DNA of 64,000 nt, taken from contig NW_027192196.1 of assembly GCF_041956535.1 (NCBI RefSeq), positions 602,759-666,758 of the forward strand, given 5' to 3'. The notes beneath the pieces were generated by a model, which was given only the letters and a program-made list of their open reading frames with translations, did no database searches and was not told the DNA's origin. The stretch's first letter is position 1. Every line of letters starts with the position of its first letter. A program made the translations under genes and the position numbers. This stretch comes from Calcarisporiella thermophila CBS 279.70. Lineage: Eukaryota; Calcarisporiellomycota. Positions 54,381 through 64,000 of this stretch are shown here, piece after piece.

Positions 54381-56365
54381 CTAAACCGCCTTGAGGAGTT
54401 GGGGTGAAATAATGAAGCGCAGCCACAAAGCCATGGCCGCCGAGACAAGGGTCACCATACCGGAAAACATTTGGACGCTATTTCAAAACCACAGCCAAAG
54501 TGAGTCCATAATCCTTCCTTCGGCTCTCCAAGCAATGCTTTTCCAACTTACCCCAAGTAGGAGATGTTCGGCTGCGTCGAGTCGAGAATGGCGCCACCTA
54601 CACGAAAGATACAAAAAGAGGTGAGTTAAGGGAGCCGGTGGACGCATGGGGAGCCATACAACTTACAGAGTGGAGTCCCAAACAAATTCCCAAAGAAATT
54701 GGTAGCGTATGTGAGGCCCATAGCCGGCCCCAGCCTCTCAGGATCGGCAACGCCTGCAACCACCACTAGGCACCGAGGATGAACCGTTAGCAAACACCTG
54801 GTCAACTCAAACAGGATTGAAAAAAGGATTACCTGGGAAAAGGCTAATAAAGCCGCCTCCCATAATGCCGTAAAGTATCGCAAAGAACATCAAAATCCCG
54901 TAGCTCGTTGAGAAGGTCCAGATAACGAGAATAGAGACTGCAGCAAGGAAGGTCGACAAGAAAAGCGTGTTGATGTACCCAATATAGTCCGCGCCAATAC
55001 CAAGGAGGACACGACCAAAGGCGTTGACTCCCGCCATGATTCCCACCACCAAGGCGCCCGTGGATCGATCGAGTCCAATGAACTCGGCATAAGCTAGAGA
55101 TGCGAGTGGATTAGAAAATAAGAAGACGCTGCAAATAGGAGCCACATCAAGGCCACACGAATACCTGGCATCAGATAGAATGGAACTATCGAATTCAAGA
55201 ATGGGTCAGAGTTTAGTACTAAGACTTTTTTTTTACATAGACCATCCATCGCTTACCGATATATCCAAATACGATAAAGGTTCCGTATAAGAAGAGGGCA
55301 ATGAACTTGGTTTCCCGGAAGAGTGACCGATCCCAAAGCTTCCTCCCCTTCAAACTGCTAAGAGGCTTTGTGAGGGAGGAAGATATGACAAAAGCGACAA
55401 ATGACATGATGGCCACAATTCGGAGCGACCATCGAAAGTCATATCGATCAATCAGATACTGGGTCATTGGTGATAGAGCTATGAGATGGAGTAAGTTAGT
55501 AAAGTGGAAGCCCGGCTACATCCCTCCATGGTACCAAGGATTTCAGTTACCTAGGCCACCAATGCCACTGCCGGCAGCGCCTATCCCCATGGCCAACCCC
55601 CGGTTCTTGACGAAGTATTGGGGCAGGATTCCGATGATCGGATAAAACAGCAAGCCCGAACCCACACCGTACATGATGCCGAGCGTGAAATAGAGCTGCC
55701 ATTGCTGCATAAGAGAAATCAATGGATGCACTCGGTTAATTAACAGGGATGTACATCGAAAGTGAAAGCAAAAGGCTACTAACCTCGGTGACAAAGCTTG
55801 CCAGAAGTAATCCAAGAGGCATCAAACATGCTCCGACGAACATGCAACCCTGGGGACCAAGTATATGCATGAGATAAGGAGTAAAAGGGCCAACTCCAAA
55901 CATAAAAGCCTGACCCATTGTTCCAACAAAGGACATACGCAATCTCGTGTACATTCCTGGCCAGATATCATTAAGAAAGAGTTGCTGGTAGATTCCCTAA
56001 GTTCGACATCATTAGTTTCGAAACGCATTTCTCGATCCGGGAATTCAGCTGTCGGAACTCACATAGGTGTAATTGTAGCCAAATATGTGGAAGCATATCA
56101 AGAAATACGCCAAAACTATGAAATATCGGCGACTACGCTGCCAGAGCGAATGCGAGGAGACAACCTCAGGTTCCTCCTTCTCCATCCCCCCATCGGGCTT
56201 CTCTTGCGATGAAACGGTGATGGTGGTGGAGGGGGGAAGGCCAACACCCGATGCTATTTCAGAAATCCCCGAGAATTCGATCTCGTCCTGGCCTGGGCTT
56301 CCGGATTCCAATCCAAACATCGCCTTCTCGGGATCCGCTGCGGTCATTTCTTTGGAGTTGGTCAT
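54381..56365 (-). CDS. Monocarboxylate-transporter-like MFS protein (MCH family)
   Basis: Nine exons (56365..56063, 55996..55784, 55704..55551, 55478..55257, 55185..55165, 55093..54833, 54753..54667, 54597..54552, 54477..54381) give 467 residues. After a ~75-residue acidic cytosolic tail there are 12 helices. MCT-type features are YGIYQQLFL, MYGVGSGLLFYPIIGILPQYF and FVKNRGLAMGIGAAGSGIGG. FIGLDRSTGALVVGIMAGVN with AFGRVLLGIGADY and the late VADPERLGPAMGL follow. Relatives (yeast Mch) move riboflavin, monocarboxylates or unknown acids at the plasma or vacuole membrane. Exon 5 is a 21-nt micro-exon (VPFYLMP). A downstream in-frame Met (residue 7) could also initiate. Confidence 0.88.
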
Positions 56366-57920
56366 TGTGGCACCACGAATTTCAAGAAGCGAAATGGGGA
56401 TTCACGCAGGCGCCCTCCGTTTAAATAGCAGCTTCTCTTGGAGTGGGCAGAGGGAGGGGGTGGGAGGAAGCAGGCCACAGTTAGGGTTTGAGTGTTTTAA
56501 TACGCAAAAAGGTTCATCCAAAATTTTCTAACGGCCGTCCAAGTGGTACAGAGTCAAAATCCCGAAGGCCCTTATTGTCGTGCCGATGGTCCCCTGCCCG
56601 CTCTCCTCCAAGTAGAGCAATATGAAAGCAGAGGGCCGTGTTGGCCGTGTGGGCTGATCCGCCGGAATCCCCTCTGCCCAGCCTGTTCAGTTTCGGACAG
56701 AATCCATGGCCGAGCATTGGCTCTGGCGGAATCAGGCATTGTTGGGATCACACCGCGGAAGCTTTTGTGTTAATTCGGCTGACAGCAGGGCTCTGGAGTT
56801 TGCTCAGGGCCACAGAATCCTCTTGGGGTGGCAACACGATTTGCAGCCTTGAACCTGAATGCCGGAAAAACAAAACAAAGGCAAGTCTCCATCGCATGGC
56901 TCTTTGTTTTCCCCCAACTGCGCGCCTTGACGCAGCACGTAGTGTGTAGAATATAAGCCATCAACATTAAACCATTTAATCTCGTGCTCAGCCTCGCTTT
57001 ATTGAAGGCTGCTTCCGGCCGGCTAAATACTAGGAGGACCCTTAGCTGAACAGAGCGGGCACAATTGGCCTGCCGGGCTTGGAATCATTACGGCGTGGTG
57101 GATCACCCAGCTGGTGTCCACAACAGAACTACAGGCACCCAAAGAAAAGGAAACCACAGTATATATATAGCTGGCGCTAGCCATGGTACAAACACTTCAA
57201 TACGACTTGGATAGCTCGACACAGCCACCCGAGGAGGAGATGAAGCGTACCAAGACGCTCGATATTTTACTTCCGCTAGGCGGCTTTCATCTGAAAGTCG
57301 TGGGCATCCAAGGGTCCGTCACGGTCGAGCTAGACTGCATTTATATCGCAGAGTATACAAAATGATTCAACAAATCTTGCTCCTATCCAATCATCGTAGG
57401 GATTTGTGAGTAATAATAATTTACTTAAACCCTTACTCCCCCTTTCTCTCCTGATATGCTAAGGTAGGATGAGTTGGCTATAGTGCCCAGGTACAGTAGC
57501 CTTCCCACGGATAAAACGGAGATACTTACTGTATCCTGGATGCGGACATACCCTTGCAAAACATATCGGAGCAGGCCCGAAGTTTAATATTATGCGAAAT
57601 CCCAATTACATATTGAATAAAGTGCATGTATTCCTACAAAGGATCCATATAACTACATTGGCGATGGGCCCCGTACGGGTTCAGGCCCTCAATGGGAATG
57701 AATCTCTGGCTCAATGGTGAATTGGCATGGAACGCTTTCAGGAACTTTTGGCATTCCAGCAGTTCTATCGAGAATTTTTGTTTTGTGTAATATCCTAAGC
57801 AATAAGGTTGCATTCATTATTGGTTTTCCTTATTTATTCTTTCGAAACAAGAGCTTATATTTTGTTTTTTGGCTCCACACTCCTTTTTTTCGGTAACCGA
57901 CAAAACTGTGAACATTAATT
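56366..57920. other. Divergent spacer between MCT-like and amino-acid permease genes
   Basis: 1.55 kb. A possible small reading frame at 57183-57365 is listed separately. Elsewhere only short overlapping frames are present, with a T-rich tract (57840-57890) before the permease start. Confidence 0.4.
57183..57365 (+). CDS. Possible small protein (60 codons), doubtful
   Basis: ATG at 57183 sits in the context GCCATGG and 20 nt after a TATATATATA box. It encodes 60 residues (start MVQTLQYDLDSSTQPPEE) and then a stop. No family is recognised and no intron is obvious. It could be a small gene, the first exon of a decayed gene or chance; TATA plus start context is the only support. Confidence 0.2.
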   Translation: MVQTLQYDLDSSTQPPEEEMKRTKTLDILLPLGGFHLKVVGIQGSVTVELDCIYIAEYTK

Positions 57921-59995
57921 ATGGTAGCGGACGGTCCAGATCTCGAGACAGCTACCGTGGTTGATCCCAACGAAAAGAGCAAACATGCTGTGGCCGAAGC
58001 CAATGCTAAAAATCGCTATCGGCGAACATTACATTCAAGACATCTCCAGGTAATTTGAACCTGTCGACTCGATTTCTCTTGTTTTTCGTCATGTGCAAAT
58101 ATGAGTCATTCAGTTGCATTGGAGTATTTCCAACCTGCTCTCCTTTGAAACTTCAATTGAAAAGTTTACTCTGTGTGCAATAGATGATTTCAATAGGAGG
58201 TGCAATAGGCCAAGGCCTCTTTCTCTCCTCAGGCGCTACCGTCGCATTAGCCGGACCGGCGGGTGCCCTTATAGCCTACTTTATAGGTTAGACAGGCTAG
58301 CTGTCTCGGGGAGAGTAAACACATAATTGACTTTTTTTTTATACTTTCTAGTTGGCACGTTCGTCTATTTTGTTACCATGGCTCTTGGTGAACTTGCAAC
58401 CTATATACCAGCCCATGGTGCATTCACAACCTATTGTTCTCGCTTCATGTAGGTTTTACCCTGTCCCCTAATTCTCTATCTGTTCACCTTTTTCCAACAT
58501 GGAGCCCTCTTTGTCTATTTTGTTGCTAGCGATCGCTCGTTTGGAGCTGCTATCGGCTGGAACTACTGGGTCGTTTGGTCTACGGTGCTCGCCATCGAAC
58601 TCACCGCGGTGCCCATCATCATGTCCTTCTGGACCAACGTTTTACCCAGTTGGGCCTGGTCTGCTATCTCCCTCGTCATCATCTTCACTCTAAATATTTT
58701 TGGCGCCCGTATCTATGGCGAAGCCGAGTACATATTCTCGCTTGTCAAAATTTTGACATGCGTGGTGTTTGTGATTATTGGAATCTTCACGGACGCAGGC
58801 GTTTTGGGAGGCGAAGTGGTGGGTTTTAAGAATTGGGTCAATCCTGGTATGCCGTAGACGACCTTTCATGTAGGGAAAGCGGGGAAGACTGAAGATGGGT
58901 TTATTTATATAGGCGCATTCGGACCCGGAAATCCAGTCCTCGGAATTATCAATGTGTTGGTCATCGGTAAGTCCATGCGGGCGTGTTCTGTGCATATCAC
59001 CCTTTTTAATTCTAATCTCTCTTTCTACCTTTATCCTTACATTAGCTGCGCTCACCATGCAAGGAAGCGAGATTGTCGGAGTGACCGCCGCCGAATCGCG
59101 CAATCCCCGCAGGGATGTTCCACTTGCGGTCAAGCAAGTGTTCTATCGCATCGTCGTCTTCTATATGCTTTGCATTTTCATCATTGGTCTTTTGATTCCT
59201 TACGACGATCCGCGTCTTCTCGACAAAACGGGTCACAGGCGCGACGCCACCGTGTCACCCTTCACCCTCGTTTTCGTCAAGGCAGGTGTGAGTGGGATCC
59301 CGTCCGTGGTGAATGCGGTCATTTTGATCACCATTTTCTCGTGCGGCAACTCGTGTCTCTATGTTGCCGCACGCACCCTTACTGCTCTCTCCAAAGAGGG
59401 CCTCGCTCCTCAGTGGTGTGGGCGAATCGATAAGCGAGGAGTACCGGTCGTTGCGCTGTGCTGTACCACCTTGTTCGGGTTCCTTGCCTTCCTCACCTCT
59501 TTCCTCCCCGCCCAGATCGTGTTCACCTTCCTCATGAACACAGCGGGACTGGCGGGCTTTTTCCCATGGATTGGAATCACGTGGGCGCACTACCGATTCC
59601 GCCGTGCCTTCAAGCGGCAGGGGCGCAGTCTGGACGAGCTGCCATTCCGAGCCCCCCTGTTTCCGTTTGGCACCCTGTATGCGCTGATCTTGTGCGTGTT
59701 GATCGTGGTGGGCCAGGGCTACTCTGCCTTTGTGCCCCCCATTGAGCCCATGACCTTCTTCATGCATTATACCGGCCCCATTTTCGTCCTGCTATTGTGG
59801 GGGGTGTGCAAGTTGGTGGTGCGAAGTCGCATCATCCCTCTTGAGGAGGTGGATCTGGATGCAGGGAAGCGCGAGCTGGAGATGGACCATGACTTACAGG
59901 CGGAGGAGCAGCAGTATAAAATGGATATGGCGAAGGAGAAGGCGGAGAGCAAGTGGAAGAGAATACGGAGGAATCTTGCCAGAATTCTTTTCTAA
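57921..59995 (+). CDS. Amino-acid permease (APC superfamily, yeast-type AAT)
   Basis: Six exons (57921..58049, 58184..58286, 58352..58448, 58530..58846, 58913..58966, 59046..59995) give 549 residues. The cytosolic N-terminus is followed by the helix 1 motif [20 protein letters not shown], diagnostic for yeast amino-acid permeases. [31 protein letters not shown] and NYWVVWST follow, then [31 protein letters not shown] (CGNS), [17 protein letters not shown] and PFRAPLFP conclude the core. Twelve helices are expected at the plasma membrane. The C-terminal tail is strongly charged. It imports amino acids with protons; specificity cannot be read. Its neighbours, an FAD oxidase and a Zn2Cys6 regulator, suggest amino-acid catabolism. 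Confidence 0.95.
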
Positions 59996-60442
59996 AATGT
60001 ATTCTTGTTCTATTTATATCTATTTATATCTATATCTATGTTATATCTATAATTTAGACACTATAGAGAACAATAAACCTGGATATCCCTCTGGTAGAGG
60101 CCAGAAGAGACAGTAGCTATTGATATGGATTTTCTCTTCCAACCAATCTCCTCTCCCAATTGGCAGTGTCTTTCAATCGACTACCCTCCATTGACGAATA
60201 TATCCCCCTACCGACTCCTCCTCTCTCATAGGGAGCATTGGGATGTAGCACGCCGCGAGGAGTGTAGATTTAGACGCCCTGCGTGCTCCAATAAACACTT
60301 TCTACTGCATTTGGCGAGCTTCGTTTTTAGCTCACAAAGAAATGGGCTAGAGTGGGTAGACATCACCTGCCCAGTCTCACCCTATACGCATGTTTAGAGT
60401 CGAATAGGATAAGGATATATGGATAGCAAAACTATGGAGCGC
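59996..60442. other. Convergent spacer between permease and FAD-oxidase genes
   Basis: Short TATCTATT-type repeats just after the permease stop (60010-60050), then unremarkable sequence with both 3' ends. No gene seen. Confidence 0.4.
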
Positions 60443-61966
60443 CTAGCCCTTGTTCAGCTCTTCTCTCCTGGCCATCTCCAGTTCGCTCAATTGCTTGCGT
60501 TCATCGGTGCCCGCATTGACACGCGACGCATTCAACTTCAAGCCTCCATTCCCTGCGGGCCTTCGCCAAAGCCATGTCCGATACTTCTCCAGTATGTCTG
60601 CATCACCCTCAAGTATACCTCGTACCTTTTCCCCTAGTATTGGCAAAAACTTCATCCCATGGCCGCTATCTCCAGCAACCACAAACACACCCGGAAGCTG
60701 GGGGTGGTGGTCTACAATGAAATTTCCATCAAAGGAGTCGCAGTACCTATTCATTGAAATTCACACAATTCAGGGACCTGAGTTTTGGGGGGCTAAATTG
60801 GCTCATCCTGGTCCATACCAGCACAATTTCGCCTTGGTTATTTCCAGTTCTGCCAGTTCAGGTAGGAAGCTGCGTAGGAAATCACGGGCTCTAGCTAGGG
60901 CTTCGCTGGGAATCGTGTCAGCAGGATGATCGATAGAAGTACGAGGAATGGATACACACTCGTTGTCTTGAGTAGTTATGGTATAGGCATAGCCATCCGA
61001 GTGAATAGCAATCTTGAGATCGCCATTAGATTTGGCGGGGAAACCATAGAATCCTAAAAGACAGAAAAATGTGAGCTTCACGGACAAAAATGGGCCCATT
61101 CTGTGGAATATTCCACTCGACCTGTTTTGGAGACTTCTCCAGACCAAGTGGGGAATACATTGGATTGGTATTTCGGACGGAGTGATTCGGGCAATTGAAG
61201 GTGAATGACGGGATGCCCGGTTGCTGCAATCATGTCCTTCATTCCGGGGACTAAAGAGGTCGTCCAGCTCCCAATCGCCATGATAATCTTTGGCGTTAAT
61301 CTGTTAGCTTTAACATGCACTCGTAATTTTGTAGAGATAGCCTACCTCCTCCCCGTGGTGTTCTTCCCCGCTCTGTGTCATAATCCCACATACTCTTCCC
61401 TCGCTCCAAATAAATTCCTTAAACTCCCCCGCGGTTCCTGTAATATACTTAACCCCTTGCTCCTGACATAGGTCTGCTGTCAACTGAATCGCGCGTGATG
61501 CAAAACACCACCCACCTTCTCTATTGAGATAGCCCGTATTCCATTGCCGATCGAACTGCGGGAATTCTTTTCTAATTTCATCCCCATTCATCGCTCGCAG
61601 CCCCTCCGGCCGTGAGTTTCCGAGATTAGCAAAACTAAGGCGTTCGTACGCGGTCCACGTGTCTCGGCACAAGAAGAGAACTCCGGACTCGGTGTAGACA
61701 TTGTCACCATACCGTCGCAAAGCCTCTTTGCTCCACATTCGCCAGAGCGGCAATGCTTCCAAGGCAAGATTCTGGTAGAGAATGTGGTCACCATAATCGG
61801 CGCGAATGGCTTTAGTTGTGTCGTTGGAGGCAGCGTCGCGTGATGGAATGGAATCTCGGTCAAAGACGATTACCAGTCGATTAGGATCCTTGGAGAGCGC
61901 AAGTGCGACAGAGAGGCCAAAACAACCGCCACCGACAATAAGAGTGCGCTTTGGGTGGGTGGACAT
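60443..61966 (-). CDS. FAD-dependent amine/amino-acid oxidase (DAO family: sarcosine/pipecolate/fructosyl-amine oxidase type)
   Basis: Four exons (61966..61346, 61287..61122, 61053..60819, 60746..60443) give 441 residues. The N-terminal Rossmann motif is VGGGCFGLSVALAL, followed by SNDTTKAIRADYGDHILYQN typical of this family. IIMAIGSWTTSLVPGM and the C-terminal YCDSFDGNFIVDHHP and GDSGHGMKFLPILG contain the probable covalent-FAD cysteine (as in sarcosine and fructosyl-amino acid oxidases). The enzyme oxidises a secondary amine with O2, releasing H2O2. Substrate may be L-pipecolate, sarcosine or a fructosyl amine. No PTS1 tail is present (ends LNKG). Its permease neighbour may supply substrate. 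Confidence 0.88.
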
Positions 61967-63034
61967 CTGAGAGCAGATAAAAATATAATCAATGTAGATT
62001 AGAAAGAAGAACAGAGAAGAAATTCCCCTAAGTAATACCAAGGGCTCGAATATATTACGATGAAAGTTAGCAAAGTTCGGCTAAGCTTAATTGGGTTCTC
62101 CTGCAGGAAATCGCCTCCAATACTGGCATAGAATATTAAGAAATACAGCCAAGGGGAAATAAAAAGGGGGTGGGGACAGGAGGGAGGGTTTGAGGCATAT
62201 CCTAGTGATGGTATCTCTTATCCTAATATATACTTGTCAAAGCTACCTATAAATATGAATCAGCAAATAAGACCGATTTTTAATTTCATTGCAATTCTAT
62301 AAGGCGGTGGCAAAACAGATAACGATGGCGACTATTAAAGGGATATGCCTGCATTCCATTATGATTTGCAAGCTGTTCTGGGTCTTTATCCTCCTTTCAA
62401 AATACCAGGGCTATAAAGCTACTACTCAAAGAGGCCTCTACTGTTCGCACAGAGCCGATTAATATGCAGAATAACTGTCCAATACTATCAATAGCTCCAC
62501 CACACCCCATCACCCGCATCTTTGAGGCCTAGTTGAATAGTTTAATTTTTGGAATAAAACATCTGTGGAAGTGCATTAAGGTGATAGTTGGAGGCTGATA
62601 AGGCTGCTGTGAATTGGCGTGCTAGTGTATTACATGGATGGTTTCGAGTAGGTTTGGGCTTGGGTAATAGAAATTACCCAAGCTCAAAGCCTACTCGAAT
62701 TGTTTTCAGGAGGGCCAATTTGATTTCAAATACAATGAATGTGGTACGTCACCCTTTCATCGATGTTGTCCAGATTGCCGAAAAGATATTTGCTTTGAAT
62801 TGCTAGAGCGAACCAGCGCAGAGCTCGAGAGACAATTATGAAGCGAGTTTTTACAGCCGATAAAAACTTTAAAAAAAGGGAGTTGCAGTAGCCAAAGAGT
62901 GCAAGCATCGGTGGAAAATTACCATCAGACCTATTAAGGTGATTAATAATGATGACGTGGGCACCGCCAAGCTTCTCAATTGAACAAAATTGACTATAAC
63001 CGATATTCTCTTATTCTTTATCGATAAAAATAGC
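61967..63034. other. Divergent spacer between FAD oxidase and Zn2Cys6 regulator
   Basis: About 1.07 kb with no gene; contains the 57-bp hairpin at 62643-62699. As the only promoter region between the oxidase and its neighbour regulator it may carry binding sites for that regulator, but I see no CGG-N-CCG pair. Confidence 0.4.
62643..62699. repeat. Long imperfect hairpin (26-27 bp arms, 4-nt loop)
   Basis: Left arm 62643-62668 and right arm 62673-62699 are reverse complements apart from about one mismatch and one inserted base, with loop AGAA. Outer TTCGAGTAGG and inner GGGTAAT segments pair perfectly. Confidence 0.85.
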
Positions 63035-63986
63035 ATGAATGAGCCCGAGAGCAGCCTTCATATGAATTTGTCCTCAGAAGTCAAAGATACGGCTCGGCAG
63101 GGGAAGCGAAGTCGAATCAGCCGAGCGTGTGATGCTTGCCGACGCAGAAAGATCCGATGCAATGGTGGCAATGAAAAAAAATGCTCCAACTGCCACCTCT
63201 ACGGACTCGAGTGTGTGTTCACTCCAACGACTAAGAGGCGAAATCCATCGAAGGGGTATGTAAATTGAAACCATCTCTATAATGTCGTTCTTCTATCATT
63301 CATCCCTTTGAATTACACACGTGCCTTCTAATGCTCTCTTAATATCATCCCTTATGCAGACATCTTGATGCTCTGGAAGATAGAATTAAACGAATGGAGA
63401 GTATCCTCACAAAGCAACAAGGGAACACGACCAGTATGATCTCCGGCGATAAGAATACAGCAGTTTCTCTGAGAGAGGTGCAAAAGCTCAAGCAAGATCT
63501 AGCAAACTATTTGCATCAAACATCAATGGAATCCAACGATACATCAGCACTTAATCGAACCTCAACCGGAATCAGTCCTCTCTCTTCCCCTGCAGATCTT
63601 TCACTATCCTTGCAACCACACTCCCCACATTTGGTCCCCACTCCAGAATCTCCGGTAGCGAAGTGGCCAAAGGATTCACCTAATGACTGGAATGAGGAAG
63701 AAGAAGAGGATCTCACATACCAGCTCGAGGATATTTCGCTTGAGGACGAAAATACCATCCGTTATATCAATGATACTCATGGAGACTTTTTCGCCAAGTT
63801 TTTAGAAAATCTTAGTCAAAATGACTTGGCCCAGCTTCCCTTCCCAACGCGGCACGGTCGACGAGTATTTGCGCGGAGATTGGATGGAAATGATTTCTTG
63901 CTTCTTGAGGAGTCTAATGATGTGGATGTAGATAAATATCGTAATGAGTTACCCCCGAAAGATATTGCTGATTTCTTGGTGGACGC
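63035..63986 (+). CDS. Zn2Cys6 binuclear-cluster transcription factor (partial, 3' end beyond window)
   Basis: Exons 63035..63255 and 63360..63986, with a GTAAGT donor at 63987 leading out of the window; 282 residues are visible. The cluster is complete: RACDACRRRKIRC, then KKCSNCHLYGLECVF (six Cys with C-x2-C-x6-C-x(9)-C-x2-C-x6-C spacing), preceded by basic RQGKRSRIS. HLDALEDRIKRMESIL is the linker and coiled coil of the family, split by intron 1. A Ser/Pro and acidic low-complexity region follows (EEEEEDLTYQLED). The middle homology domain presumably lies outside. Such factors regulate nearby catabolic genes in fungi; a link to the permease and oxidase is only inferred. Confidence 0.9.
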
Positions 63987-64000
63987 GTAAGTGCTGCTTG

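Noticed and set aside
57640-57720. tRNA-like GGTTCAGGCCC segment
   Set aside because: It resembles a B box loosely, but no A box or cloverleaf could be drawn around it.
61288-61345. Apparent frameshift in the FAD oxidase gene
   Set aside because: A 58-nt intron from GTAGGC to CCAAAG restores the frame and the conserved IIMAIGSWTTSL strand, so no mutation is needed.

Overview
The window is nuclear DNA of a filamentous fungus. Genes lie on both strands and most are split by short GT-AG introns (about 45-100 nt) with CTAAC/CTGAC-like branch points. I rebuilt exon structures by joining reading frames at splice sites; most lengths below come from those frame-consistent joins. Typical fungal families are present (Opy2, Ivy1, Zn2Cys6 regulator, DUF3712 protein, eukaryotic nitrate reductase). 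So are traits usually lost in Dikarya: a DIS3L1-type exosome nuclease, an AT-AC U12-type intron and an NDUFAF4-like complex I assembly factor. This points to an early-diverging lineage (Mucoromycota in the broad sense is my best guess), but no marker here fixes the species.

Layout. 1-8.4 kb: 3' part missing of a coiled-coil protein with a CC1-like box (-), a CYP52/86-clan P450 (+), a LIM-domain-binding (Ldb/NLI) co-regulator (+), a coiled-coil AT-hook protein (-), mitochondrial ribosomal bL35m (+) and the Rpl4 chaperone Acl4 (+). 9.5-13 kb: Opy2-like membrane anchor (+) and a zinc-lacking MDR oxidoreductase (+). 13.9-19.7 kb: a divergent nitrate module, NrtA/CrnA-type transporter (-) and complete Mo/heme/FAD nitrate reductase (+), sharing a 1.6 kb GATA-rich promoter. 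20.5-29 kb: Ivy1-like I-BAR protein, Hikeshi/Opi10, a grainyhead/CP2 transcription factor and an SCP2 protein (all +). 29-38 kb: proteasome alpha3 (-), NDUFAF4-like factor (+), DIS3L1-like nuclease (+, 24 exons) and Vps26 (+). 38.5-42.4 kb: DUF3712 vacuolar-type membrane protein and a Sel1-repeat protein (+). 42.9-48 kb: Cdc6 (-) and Utp25 (-). 48.8-51.4 kb: cyclophilin A (-) and Pex16 (+). 51.8-64 kb: MFS transporter (+), monocarboxylate-transporter-like MFS (-), amino-acid permease (+), FAD amine/amino-acid oxidase (-) and a Zn2Cys6 regulator cut by the right edge (+); together these could form a small uptake and catabolism block.

Most genes are housekeeping and are not functionally linked. 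The two regions where neighbours plausibly work together are the nitrate module and the permease/oxidase/regulator group at the right end. The most unusual observations are the DIS3L1-like gene, the U12-type AT-AC intron inside it, the twin GATA palindromes in the nitrate promoter, and the SCB/MCB cluster upstream of CDC6. I saw no tRNA, rRNA, CRISPR array or intact transposon.
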